The notes below the pieces were generated by a model. That model saw only the letters and a list, made by a program, of their open reading frames with translations. It was not told where the DNA came from and made no database searches. DNA of 64,000 bases from contig CAWJXB010000004.1 of NCBI GenBank assembly GCA_963846775.1, forward strand, positions 62,001 to 126,000, written 5' to 3'. This DNA comes from CAVYXA01 sp963846775. Its GTDB lineage: Bacteria; Verrucomicrobiota; Verrucomicrobiia; Chthoniobacterales; UBA10450. The translations under genes and the position numbers were made by a program. Below, piece by piece: positions 1-8,583 of this stretch. Position 1 is the stretch's first letter. Every line of letters begins with the position of its first letter.

Positions 1-312
1 GGCTTCGCCAATGTTTTCCCCGTTTCGCTCGCGCTCTACGCCCGCGTCGCGCCGCCGGCGTTATCGGCAACGATCATCGGCATTTTCTATCTGCATCTCT
101 TTGCCGCAAACAATCTCGTCGGCTGGATCGGCGGCATTTTGGAAAAAATCCCCGCCACACAATTCTGGCTGCTTCACGCTGCGTTCGCCCTTACCGCTGG
201 AATCATCTTCCTTGTCGCTGGGCGCCTTTTCGGTCACCTCCTGGCGTCTGGCGAAGACGAGAGCGGGGCAACGGACCCCTTGACGACATCGCCGCGCCGG
301 TCGCGCGAATGA
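1..312 (+). CDS. C-terminal end of a peptide-transporter-like membrane protein (partial)
   Basis: The reading frame is open from base 1 and stops with TGA at 310-312, so the gene starts outside the window. The visible 103 residues contain two hydrophobic stretches separated by a short amphipathic loop ending in NNLVGWIGG, then a hydrophilic tail with GEDESG. This resembles the last two membrane helices and tail of proton-dependent oligopeptide (POT/PTR) transporters of the major facilitator superfamily. The family call rests on the tail only, so another 12-helix carrier is possible. The next gene starts 41 bases downstream on the same strand. Confidence 0.5.
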   Translation, partial: GFANVFPVSLALYARVAPPALSATIIGIFYLHLFAANNLVGWIGGILEKIPATQFWLLHAAFALTAGIIFLVAGRLFGHLLASGEDESGATDPLTTSPRRSRE

Positions 313-353
313 TCTTCTCTTGACGTCTGATGCTGTAGGCGGACTGAATATTA

Positions 354-2159
354 GTGGACGTTAAGAATGTTGCGCAGCCGCCGCCGGGTCTGAATCTACA
401 GACGCTGCGTCGTCTGAAATTCTGGGTGTGGTTTCAGGAACTGACCCGCCCCACTGAACTTCAGGTCACGTTGATCTGGGCTGGCATCATCGGGTTTTGT
501 GGTGCCGCTTGTTCGATCGCATATCGTCTCGCAACCAGCTTCATTCACAAAATCTTTACCGGCAATACGGCGCCCGGTCTGGTCGAGAGCTTTACTCAAT
601 TGCCTTTGTTGGGGCGCCTCTTGGTTCCGGCAATTGGCGGACTGATCGCTGGTGCGATCATTCAGTTCGGCGCGCGCTTTCACGGTCAAGTTACCACGAC
701 CGATTACATGGAAGCGGTCGTTCTTGGCGACGGCAAGATTTCCAGTCGCCGGAGCCTGGTGAAATCTCTGTCCGCGCTTTTCACGAACGCCTCCGGCGGA
801 TCAATCGGGCGCGAAGGTCCCTTGGTTCAACTTTCAGCAATGGCCGCCTCGCTGGCGGGGCGTTTGCAACGTTGGACCACGCCGCGCCTGCGATTGCTGG
901 TCGGCTGCGGCGCCGCCGCTGGAATTGCGTCAGCTTACAATGCGCCGATTGCTGGCGCGATGTTTGTCGCCGAGATCGTCCTCGGTTCCATGGCGATGGA
1001 GATTTTCGGTCCGCTCGTCTTCGCGTCGGTTATCGCGACGCTCACCGTACGCGGCTTCCTCGGTCCGGGGCCACTCTACGAAATCCCATTATTCCGGCTG
1101 AATGGAAACTGGGAGATCGGGCCATACGTCTTGCTTGGTCTCGGCTCGGGTCTGGTCGCGCCGTGGTTCATCCGACTGCTGCGAGCGAGTGAAAAATGGG
1201 CCGGACACATTTCGGCGCCTGTTTACTTAAAGATGTGTGCCGGCGGCTTGGTCGTTGGAGCGCTTGCGGTCTTCTATCCGCAAGTGTGCGGCAACGGCTA
1301 CAGCGTGATAAACGAGATTTTGCGCGGCCAGTGGCTTTGGCAAACGCTCGTTCTCATCCTGATCTTTAAAGTGCTCGCGACTACGGCCACGTTTGGCTCC
1401 GGCGCAGTCGGCGGAGTGTTTACGCCCACACTTTTCATCGGCGCGAACCTCGGATTTCTTTTCGGGACCGGCACCCAGCATCTGACTGGCTCGTTGGCGG
1501 TGAACCCCAGTGCGTTCGCGCTGGTTGGCATGGGCGCGTTTTTAGCGGCCGCGACGCACGCACCAATCATGGCTATCATCATGATTTTCGAACTAACACT
1601 GGATTACCAAATCATTCTGCCGCTCATGCTCGCCTGCGTTGTCGCCTATTACACCTCTGTCAAGATCGAGAAACGCTCCATTTATGCGGAAGCGCTGACG
1701 CGCAAAGGCGTGGGTGATTACACCAGACAGCTCGCCGAACTTCACGTTCGCGACCTGATGAAGCCGAACCCACTAACGATTTCCCTTACCACCGGTTTCT
1801 CTGAGATCGGCGAAAAATTTATCGCCACGCGGTTCAACTATCTCTATGTGACCGATCAGGGCAGGTTTCTCGGCGCTGTCTCTTTGCACGATATCAAAAG
1901 CTATCTTAATACGCCTGAACTCGCGAAGGTCGTTATCGCGGGGGACCTTTTGCGCGATTCCTTCCCGGTCGCCCGTCCGGATGCTACACTTACCGAAGCG
2001 CTGGAGCGTTTCAGTCATCACCACGGAGAGCGTCTGCCCGTCGTATCTCGCGATCGCCAACTGATTGGCTCCATCGCCAAAACGGATGTGATCCTCGCAC
2101 TTGCCGGGAGCACAGCCCGATCCGCCACCACCACCGGCCTTGCGCACGCGGCTCAATAA
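354..2159 (+). CDS. ClC-family chloride channel/antiporter with C-terminal CBS domains
   Basis: A 601-residue inner-membrane anion transporter. The ClC signatures are present: GREGP at residues 152-156 with the gating glutamate at 154, and GGVFTPTLFIGA at 353-364, which lines the ion pathway. The first selectivity motif (GSGIP in well-studied members) is not seen; the corresponding region reads TTTDYMEAV, as in many bacterial CBS-containing ClCs. After about 440 residues of membrane domain come two CBS domains (about 463-515 and 525-582), which in this family bind nucleotides and regulate gating. Translation begins at GTG 354. Whether it is a channel or a chloride/proton exchanger cannot be decided here. 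The stop overlaps the convergent gene by a few bases. Confidence 0.92.
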   Translation: MDVKNVAQPPPGLNLQTLRRLKFWVWFQELTRPTELQVTLIWAGIIGFCGAACSIAYRLATSFIHKIFTGNTAPGLVESFTQLPLLGRLLVPAIGGLIAGAIIQFGARFHGQVTTTDYMEAVVLGDGKISSRRSLVKSLSALFTNASGGSIGREGPLVQLSAMAASLAGRLQRWTTPRLRLLVGCGAAAGIASAYNAPIAGAMFVAEIVLGSMAMEIFGPLVFASVIATLTVRGFLGPGPLYEIPLFRLNGNWEIGPYVLLGLGSGLVAPWFIRLLRASEKWAGHISAPVYLKMCAGGLVVGALAVFYPQVCGNGYSVINEILRGQWLWQTLVLILIFKVLATTATFGSGAVGGVFTPTLFIGANLGFLFGTGTQHLTGSLAVNPSAFALVGMGAFLAAATHAPIMAIIMIFELTLDYQIILPLMLACVVAYYTSVKIEKRSIYAEALTRKGVGDYTRQLAELHVRDLMKPNPLTISLTTGFSEIGEKFIATRFNYLYVTDQGRFLGAVSLHDIKSYLNTPELAKVVIAGDLLRDSFPVARPDATLTEALERFSHHHGERLPVVSRDRQLIGSIAKTDVILALAGSTARSATTTGLAHAAQ

Positions 2160-2572
2160 ACGCCGGCCTGCTTGTCAACGGCGATATCGATCAGGCGACC
2201 GTGCCGATCAAACCACCACTGCGCGCTCACTCTTTCGCGGACTACCATTGGCGCGGTCAAAAAAATTGTCCCGAGATGTTCGTAGTAGTGCCCCAGGTAA
2301 ACGCGGATTGCCTTTGCCGCCCGGGGTCGTGAAGGGTCAGCGCCAGGCTGCACCGTTTCCGTCGAGCCGCTTCCGGGAACCATCAATTGTTTTGAGATAA
2401 ACCGGACGACGTAATCGACGGTCGAACCAACCGGTGTATGCCTTAACAATATCTGGCGGATCTCGACGGGCGGAGTATGTAGATCGACAATCACTCGCTC
2501 CTGTTTGGCATCAGCCCGCGCGGACTGGACAATCAGCAGCAGCGCCAAAGACAAAAATGCCGAAGCGCGCAT
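2153..2572 (-). CDS. secreted protein of unknown function
   Basis: A 139-residue protein with a typical signal peptide (a short basic start, then a leucine-rich core and cleavage around ARADA). The mature part has no cysteine pair or catalytic motif that I recognise; it contains a WWFDRHGRLIDIAV segment near the end that looks like a beta-hairpin. The 3' end overlaps the end of the ClC gene by 7 bases, tail to tail. No function is proposed. Confidence 0.6.
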   Translation of the reverse strand: MRASAFLSLALLLIVQSARADAKQERVIVDLHTPPVEIRQILLRHTPVGSTVDYVVRFISKQLMVPGSGSTETVQPGADPSRPRAAKAIRVYLGHYYEHLGTIFLTAPMVVRERVSAQWWFDRHGRLIDIAVDKQAGVY

Positions 2573-2616
2573 GGCAATTCACTTTAATACTTCAACCACT
2601 CGAGAAACACCTTCTT

Positions 2617-3402
2617 TTACACGAAACAATTGGCGCTAGCGCAAAACGCTGCCAGATCGACCGGCAACGGGCTGGTCCACCCCTGCGCGTCCGACAGCGA
2701 CAGTTTCGCGGAATGCAGCGCCTGCCGCGGCAAAAGCAACTCCTTCTCCAGTTCGAGCGTCCAGCCGGTTTCGATGAAGCGAAGGTAAAGCTGCTCGTTT
2801 GGGCCATAAATCTTGTCGCCCACAATGGGATGACCCAGGGAGCTCAAGTGGACGCGAATCTGATGGGTCCGGCCCGTATATGGAATTGCGCGAATGATGC
2901 TGAACTCCTGACCGGACGATGTTGATTCTTCGACTCCGCTCAGGACCGGCCTAACAAATCTGCGCTCGACCTGAAATTCCGTCTGGGCCGGTGCGCCCTC
3001 GGGATGGATCATTTGTTTCAGCCAAATCGCCGAGCGCTCGTGTTTACCTTTTCGATCCAGGGGGGCATCAACGACTCGGTCCTGCCATTCGGGCCAGCCC
3101 CAAACGATGGCGAGATATTCTTTGTTCAGTTGCCGGTGCTGCATCAACAATCCAAACCGGCGGGCCGCAGCCGCTGTTTTCGCGACGAGGACTAGTCCGC
3201 TCGTCTCGCGATCGAGTCGATTGACGATTGAAACCTGTCCGCCGCTTGCGATCTCAAACGCCAATAACTCGCGCAATTCTTTCCAGAGCGTTCGCGCTCC
3301 GTCGGGCTTTGTCGGATGCACCAGCAGGAACGGCGGCTTATCGACCACGATGTATTCGTCGGTTTCATCGACAATTCGAAAATTGTGCGCTATCGGTCGC
3401 AT
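2617..3402 (-). CDS. RluA-family pseudouridine synthase
   Basis: Converts uridine to pseudouridine in rRNA or tRNA. The catalytic motif appears as NRLDRETSGL, with the essential aspartate about 64 residues from the chosen start; the usual first histidine (HRLD) is replaced by asparagine, which is tolerated in some members. The C-terminal motif YTGRTHQIRVH is intact. I chose ATG at 3402 because the codons upstream to 3441 are made of intergenic repeat sequence. A loop before the SIIRAIPYTGR segment carries the extra residues LSGVEESTSSG, encoded by a dispersed repeat that has landed in frame. There is no S4 domain, as in the RluA/RluC-like subset that lacks it. The rRNA or tRNA target is not predictable. 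Confidence 0.88.
   Translation of the reverse strand: MRPIAHNFRIVDETDEYIVVDKPPFLLVHPTKPDGARTLWKELRELLAFEIASGGQVSIVNRLDRETSGLVLVAKTAAAARRFGLLMQHRQLNKEYLAIVWGWPEWQDRVVDAPLDRKGKHERSAIWLKQMIHPEGAPAQTEFQVERRFVRPVLSGVEESTSSGQEFSIIRAIPYTGRTHQIRVHLSSLGHPIVGDKIYGPNEQLYLRFIETGWTLELEKELLLPRQALHSAKLSLSDAQGWTSPLPVDLAAFCASANCFV
2918..2950. repeat. dispersed repeat element inside a coding sequence
   Basis: The segment with the core GATTCTTCGACTCCGCTCAG matches the arms of the inverted repeats seen at 8398-8524 and 22621-22718. Here it is read through in frame within the pseudouridine synthase and encodes LSGVEESTSSG on the minus strand. Confidence 0.6.
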
Positions 3403-3553
3403 TTGAAAGGAAACGTCGAACTCCGAACACCGAACGTCCAACGCCGAATGCGAGAGATCCTGTGGGATATTCGATGTTCAACGTTTGGCGTTTGCCACTC
3501 GGCGAATGCCGCGCTCTGGTTGCCGCGTAGGAGAATCGAACTAGCTTCTGTCG

Positions 3554-3964
3554 ATGAAAAACTCCTGGCTCGTGAAGCAAGAGCCTTCAACCTACTCTTG
3601 GTCTGACTTCGTAGCCGAAGGCCGGACGGCGTGGACCGGAGTTCGCAATTACACCGCGCGCAATAATCTGCGCAAGATGCAGCCCGGCGATGAAGTCCTC
3701 TTCTACCACAGCGGCGATGAGAAAGCCGTGGTCGGTATTGCCAAAGTCGTGCGCGCGCCTTATTCCGATCCGACCGCGACCGCGAAAGAGGGCGATTGGA
3801 GCGCTGTCGATCTTTCGCCAGTCAAAGCTCTGGCCCGTTCGGTCACGCTGCGTGAGATTAAGTGCAATTCGGGTCTTAAACAGATTCCTCTTGTCCGCCA
3901 GCCGCGCCTCTCCGTCATGCCGTTGAGCGCCGCAGAGTTTCGCAAGATCGTCGCGATGGCCTAA
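3554..3964 (+). CDS. EVE-domain (PUA-like) protein
   Basis: A 136-residue single-domain protein matching the EVE family (thymocyte nuclear protein 1-like). It opens with WLVKQEPSTYSW and continues with WTGVRNYTARNNLR and the GDEVLFYHSG turn, which form the modified-base-binding pocket in this PUA-like fold. EVE domains bind modified bases in RNA or DNA; the biological role of the free-standing bacterial form is not settled. The length is normal for the family. It stands alone, with the convergent OPT transporter ending 17 bases after its stop. Confidence 0.9.
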   Translation: MKNSWLVKQEPSTYSWSDFVAEGRTAWTGVRNYTARNNLRKMQPGDEVLFYHSGDEKAVVGIAKVVRAPYSDPTATAKEGDWSAVDLSPVKALARSVTLREIKCNSGLKQIPLVRQPRLSVMPLSAAEFRKIVAMA

Positions 3965-3980
3965 CGAACGTAAAGGTCTT

Positions 3981-6023
3981 CTATCCAGTTTGAGTATTCG
4001 CCCGGGCCATCCCCAAAATCCAGCGATACAGCGCAAAAGCGATGAAAGCGAAGGCAAGGCCGCCGATGAATTTCCCGGCGATTTCAAAATTCGGGCCAAC
4101 TAATGCCAGCGGCGCGTCCTTGCCGGAGAAGACGATAATCGCCGAAATCACGACGCCCATAATTCCTTCGCCGACGATCAAGCCCGACGCGAGCAGCACC
4201 CCAAGCTGCTTCGTCGCTTCGGGTTTTGGCGTGCGATTGGCGCGTTGTTCAAAAAGCCAGCCGACGATTGCGCCGACCACAATCATCAACGTGCTCTGTG
4301 TCGGCAGATAAATTCCTAATCCCACCGCGAGCGGGGGAACGCTCATATGCCGCGTCGTGCGCGAGAGAATTTCGTTCAGGAAAATAATGCCAACACCGAT
4401 GAGGGCGCCGGTTTGGATCAGGCTCCAGTCGATGTCGCCGGTGATGACGCCTTGCGCCAACGAGGAGATCAGGCCCGCTTGAGGCGCAGGAAGAGGATGT
4501 GGACGCAACTCGGCGCCCGGTGCACCGACGAATCCGTAGGCATGATTCACCAGATCCAGCACCGGTGGAATTACAAACGCGCCGGCAATGACACCGAAAA
4601 TCAGCGCTACCTGTTGCTTCCAGGGCGTCGCATCAACCAATTGACCGGTCTTGAGGTCCTGCAGGTTATTATTCGCGATTGCAGCAACGTTGAAAACCAC
4701 CGCCGTGGTAAACAGCGCGAACGCCATCAGTGCTTTGCCTGCCTCCGGGCCCACGTACGGTTTTACGCCCAGGACGAGGAGCAATGCGGCACCAATGACG
4801 ACGAGAATCCCAATGCCGGACAGCGGACTGTTGGACGAACCGATCAGACCCGCCATGTAACCGCACACCGCCGAAACGAAGAAACTCATCAACACGACGT
4901 ACACGACGCCACCAATAACGAGCGTTGTCACGTGCGCGCCCAGGCCGCTCGCATTTCCGAAATAGCCGAGGAGCCACCCGATCGGCAACATGCAAACCAA
5001 TGTGACGAGCGCGACGATGCCGATCGGCATGTCGCGCTCGGTGATTGGCAGCGTGTCGGCTTTGCCGGCCTTGCGCGCACGCGAGGCAGCCATCGCGCCG
5101 GCCAGGCCACTCGCGACCGGTTTAACCAATTTCAACAACGTCCAAATCGCCGACACACCGATTGCGCCCGCCCCGATGAAGCGCACCTTATGACTCCAGG
5201 TGCTTTGCGCGAGTTGCGCGGCTGCAGTCGTGATATCGCCAGCGAGCGATGAGTAATGCGGTACGCCCCAGCCCCAGCCAATAATCGCTCCAATCAGCAT
5301 CGCGATGCCGACGGACAACCCGACCAAGTGTCCAATGCCGAGAAGAGCGAACGACAAAAAGAAATCGTAACCGCTCACTGCTCCGCGCCTGCCAATGCGA
5401 AAGGTTTGAGCCACATCAGCGGCAAACAGTTGCGTCTGAACGATAATCGCAAACACCGCGGAAACGATCGATCCCCACAACACCGCGAGGAGACCGGCGC
5501 GACCATGTTCAATGTCGGAAGCGTGTTTAGAGTCGCTAGTGCTGCCGACCTTGAGTACTTCCGCGCAGGCGACACCTTCCGGATACGGCAAATCCGATTG
5601 CGTTACCAACGCGCGCCGCAGTGGAATCGAATACATCACGCCCAGAATTCCGCCAAGCGCGCAGATCCAAAACGAGGTCCAGAATGGAAATTCCGTCCAA
5701 TAACCGATCATGATTAGTCCCGGCAGCACGAAAATGATCGACGACAGCGTGCCTGCGGCGGAGGCAACAGTCTGGACAATGTTGTTTTCCTGGATCGTCG
5801 CATCGCGAAAGCCGCGCAGCAGCGCCATCGAAATTACCGCTGCGGGAATCGAGGTCGAAAAAGTAAGACCTGCTTTCAGGCCAAAGTACACATTGGCCGC
5901 AGTGAACACGAGCGTGATGATGATCCCGATGATCAGCCCGCGAACGGTCAGTTCGGCGCGTCCATTCGCCCTTCGGTGCTGCGGCGCGCTGACGGCCTGG
6001 CTCGGTCCATTGCTTGGTTCCAT
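3981..6023 (-). CDS. OPT-family oligopeptide transporter
   Basis: A 680-residue polytopic inner-membrane protein. The N-terminal RGLIIGIIIT helix, the NVYFGLKAGLTFSTSIPAAV segment and the LPYPEGVACAEVL motif are characteristic of the oligopeptide transporter (OPT) superfamily, which moves small peptides or metal chelates with protons. The hydrophobic pattern continues through the whole length with roughly fifteen membrane segments. Bacterial members are poorly characterised, so the substrate is unknown. The start at ATG 6023 leaves a short hydrophilic cytoplasmic tail before the first helix. Confidence 0.93.
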   Translation of the reverse strand: MEPSNGPSQAVSAPQHRRANGRAELTVRGLIIGIIITLVFTAANVYFGLKAGLTFSTSIPAAVISMALLRGFRDATIQENNIVQTVASAAGTLSSIIFVLPGLIMIGYWTEFPFWTSFWICALGGILGVMYSIPLRRALVTQSDLPYPEGVACAEVLKVGSTSDSKHASDIEHGRAGLLAVLWGSIVSAVFAIIVQTQLFAADVAQTFRIGRRGAVSGYDFFLSFALLGIGHLVGLSVGIAMLIGAIIGWGWGVPHYSSLAGDITTAAAQLAQSTWSHKVRFIGAGAIGVSAIWTLLKLVKPVASGLAGAMAASRARKAGKADTLPITERDMPIGIVALVTLVCMLPIGWLLGYFGNASGLGAHVTTLVIGGVVYVVLMSFFVSAVCGYMAGLIGSSNSPLSGIGILVVIGAALLLVLGVKPYVGPEAGKALMAFALFTTAVVFNVAAIANNNLQDLKTGQLVDATPWKQQVALIFGVIAGAFVIPPVLDLVNHAYGFVGAPGAELRPHPLPAPQAGLISSLAQGVITGDIDWSLIQTGALIGVGIIFLNEILSRTTRHMSVPPLAVGLGIYLPTQSTLMIVVGAIVGWLFEQRANRTPKPEATKQLGVLLASGLIVGEGIMGVVISAIIVFSGKDAPLALVGPNFEIAGKFIGGLAFAFIAFALYRWILGMARANTQTG

Positions 6024-6315
6024 GACGGTGTGTTGCGACCCGCCTGAGGCGGATCAATGAGAGCGAAGGATAGAGTGGATTTGTGAAATCCGTCAAGCTC
6101 ACGATCCCCGGGCTGTAGCCATTTCGCTGCGCGAAACGTGTGCGTTAGTCTACGATTTGTCTTGACGAATATCTGCAGCGCTTTGCAAACTGGCTTCAAC
6201 AGAAGGCCATGAATCGGGCGAAATGCAACTTAGCCTCGATATTCTTTTCGTCTGCTCGCGGGATTTACGGCGGCCAATTAAATCAACAATAGAGGCAAAG
6301 AAAGAAAGCCATTCC

Positions 6316-7743
6316 ATGAATCCAGCAAATACTCCCATAAAAAAAACATCGTTAAATCGACTTCGCTCAGGCGCGATATTGCTTTTTGTGGCGACAGCAG
6401 CGGCTTTGAGCGGGCCACGTGTGATCGCGGTCAGTCCGGCGCCGGATGGCGGTTACACCAACAACAACACGGCCGAAGGGACCTCGGCGCTGTTCAGCCT
6501 GACCACCGGAATCGACAATACTGGTCTCGGTTTTCAGGCGCTCTTTCACAATACGACCGGTAGGTTTAATACTGCGGAAGGGTTTCGCGCGCTTTTTAGC
6601 AATACCATTGGCTTCCAGAACACCGCGAACGGGGCAGCCGCTCTAACCAGCAATACCACCGGTAGCAGCAATACGGCTGAAGGCGTCAATGCGCTCTTGC
6701 ACAACACCACCGGAGGCGGCAACACGGCCAACGGTGGGAACACGCTCTATACCAATAGCACCGGCAGCTCCAATACCGCGGTTGGAACGAATGCCTTGTT
6801 TCACAATACCACGGCCAATTTTAACACAGCGCTAGGCGCTCAGGCGCTCTTTCAAAACACGACCGGTCCTAATAATATAGCGGTCGGTATTAAAGCACTC
6901 TATAGCAACACTACCGGCCCGCGAAATGCAGCCATGGGTAATTTTGCGCTTTTTCACAACACTACCGGCAGTTTGAACAATGCCGTCGGTGATTCTGCGC
7001 TGAATGGCAATGTCGACGGATTCGGCAACAACGCCTTTGGCGAGTCCGCGCTTTTCTCTAATCAGGCGGCCGCTGAAAACACCGCCATTGGTGATGTCGC
7101 GCTGGCGTTTAATGATTCAAGCGGAAACGGTCTTGCCAACAACAACACGGCAGTTGGCGGTGAGGCGATGGAGAATAACGTTGATGGCAGTGAGAACACG
7201 GCCGTGGGTGCAGGGGCAGGACCAAACGTGGTCGCTGGCGTCAATAACACTTACGTCGGCGACTTCGTTGGTACCACCGCCGCCGACGAAAGCAACACGA
7301 TCCGCATCGGCGACCTCTCGAACGGGAACGGGGCTGGGTCCTTGGCCTGCTTCATCGGGGGTATCTTCAATAATTTCCAGCCTGTTGGCGGCAGCGTTGT
7401 TGAAGTTACTCTAGACCTTTCGAACGACAAACTTGGGTGGGATGTTGGCCCGAACCAGGGTGGTAGCGCACCTGCTGCGCCTCGTAGCGCACCTCTACGT
7501 CGTCGTGCGCCCGGCGCGCCTACCCAGCGCCCCGCCATGCTCAATGGCAAAGTTGGCAAAGTTGAGAAGTTGGAAGCAACGGTCGCGCAGCAACAGAAAC
7601 AAATAGAGACTCTCACAGCCCAGATCAAAGAACAGGCAGAGACTTTCACAGCCCAGCTCAAGGAGCAGGCCGCTCAAATCCAAAAAGTGAGCGCGCAACT
7701 CCAAGCGAGTGGATCAACGATGAAAGTGGCGTCTCAGCAGTAA
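6316..7743 (+). CDS. secreted surface protein with 17-residue beta repeats and C-terminal coiled coil
   Basis: Starting at ATG 6316 the 475-residue protein has a signal peptide (KK and R residues, then AILLFVATAAALSG). Residues of about 50-310 form some fifteen tandem copies of a 17-residue unit of the type NTAxGxxALFxNTTGxx; one copy is stretched to 22. This is reminiscent of the left-handed head repeats of trimeric autotransporter adhesins and of phage fibre proteins. A proline/arginine-rich linker follows, then about 65 residues of heptad-like sequence (VEKLEATVAQQQKQIETL) predicted to form a coiled coil. No outer-membrane anchor barrel is visible, so how it stays on the surface is unclear. 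Adhesion or fibre formation is an inference. The frame is open to 6223, but the signal peptide favours the later start. Confidence 0.82.
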   Translation: MNPANTPIKKTSLNRLRSGAILLFVATAAALSGPRVIAVSPAPDGGYTNNNTAEGTSALFSLTTGIDNTGLGFQALFHNTTGRFNTAEGFRALFSNTIGFQNTANGAAALTSNTTGSSNTAEGVNALLHNTTGGGNTANGGNTLYTNSTGSSNTAVGTNALFHNTTANFNTALGAQALFQNTTGPNNIAVGIKALYSNTTGPRNAAMGNFALFHNTTGSLNNAVGDSALNGNVDGFGNNAFGESALFSNQAAAENTAIGDVALAFNDSSGNGLANNNTAVGGEAMENNVDGSENTAVGAGAGPNVVAGVNNTYVGDFVGTTAADESNTIRIGDLSNGNGAGSLACFIGGIFNNFQPVGGSVVEVTLDLSNDKLGWDVGPNQGGSAPAAPRSAPLRRRAPGAPTQRPAMLNGKVGKVEKLEATVAQQQKQIETLTAQIKEQAETFTAQLKEQAAQIQKVSAQLQASGSTMKVASQQ

Positions 7744-7930
7744 AGAAACGCCGGTTAGGCGGTTTTATCAACGCCTCGCCCAGAATTGCGTTGACAATCC
7801 GGCGCGATATTTCGCAACCTTGATCTCCTAACGAGATCTGATCGGCTCAAGAGGCTGTCCCGACAAGCCTTTTCTGTTCCCAGATCGTTAGATTTGGCGC
7901 GTAAATCACGTAGCACCGGGCTTGGCCTTG

Positions 7931-8398
7931 CTATTTAGCGCTGGCTGCCAGCATCTGAATCGCGGCCCGAATCCTCCGCGCACGGGTCTTGGCTTTCTTG
8001 GCCCCCTCGATCGCTTCCACATGTTCTCGCTGATGAGTGGAACTAAGTTTCTGCCATCGCATCCAGGAATCACCATTCGCTTTCAGTGCCCGAACAAAGT
8101 CGGCAGGCGGGACGACCATGCGCTTCTCGATATCAAGATCGACGCGCACCTCAACCGTTTCGTGCCCCTCAAGGCCTGCGATTTCGCGATGGGATTTGCG
8201 CAGCGGAATGCACGGTGGCCCGCCCATCGCGGCAATTGTACTCCGGTAGGTGTATCCGTTCAATGTGACCTTCACCGGAGCGCGAATTTTGCCAAACAGT
8301 GGCTTCGGATCGAAGGGCAATGGGATAAAGCACATTAAACCTTCCCTAACAATCTTGGTTCTAAATGTTTTCGATGTCATCGAGCGATGAAAATCCAT
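7931..8398 (-). CDS. YdeI/OmpD-associated family protein with DUF1905-type domain
   Basis: A 155-residue protein. The first half (LPFDPKPLFGKIRAPVKVTLNGY, seen as a continuous beta-rich segment) matches the DUF1905 barrel, and the end (WQKLSSTHQREHVEAIEGAKKAKTRARRI in pieces) matches the bacteriocin-protection YdeI/OmpD-associated helical tail. Members are common stand-alone stress-type proteins of unknown biochemical activity. The ATG at 8398 abuts a dispersed inverted repeat. Confidence 0.78.
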   Translation of the reverse strand: MDFHRSMTSKTFRTKIVREGLMCFIPLPFDPKPLFGKIRAPVKVTLNGYTYRSTIAAMGGPPCIPLRKSHREIAGLEGHETVEVRVDLDIEKRMVVPPADFVRALKANGDSWMRWQKLSSTHQREHVEAIEGAKKAKTRARRIRAAIQMLAASAK

Positions 8399-8524
8399 GT
8401 CATTCCCTGCGGAGTCGAGGAATCTCTAGTTGCGGTCCGAGCGCCAGACAAACAGTAAGAGATGTCTCCAACCTTCGCATAAAGCTACGGCTCGGCATGC
8501 GACTTCGCTCGACCTGACGAAAGA
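8398..8524. repeat. degenerate inverted dispersed repeat
   Basis: The left arm (8398-8428, core GCGGAGTCGAGGAATCTCT) and the right part (core AGAGATGTCTCC and CTTCGCTCGACCTGACGAAA, to about 8524) are arranged head to head. The same family recurs at 22621-22718 and, as one arm, inside the pseudouridine synthase gene. Confidence 0.5.
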
Positions 8525-8583
8525 CGACTTTTCGACAAAGTCACGGGTTCCAACAATATTTGTTAATATTGCCGGAAGAAATC

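Noticed and set aside
4347..5252. A 301-residue open frame on the plus strand antisense to the OPT transporter.
   Set aside because: Composition is rich in R, Q, H and D as expected of the reverse of a membrane-protein gene, with no family resemblance; it is a shadow frame.
7790..7830. TTGACA followed by GATATT, promoter-like sequence after the 17-residue-repeat gene.
   Set aside because: No plus-strand gene follows within a useful distance, so it is probably chance.
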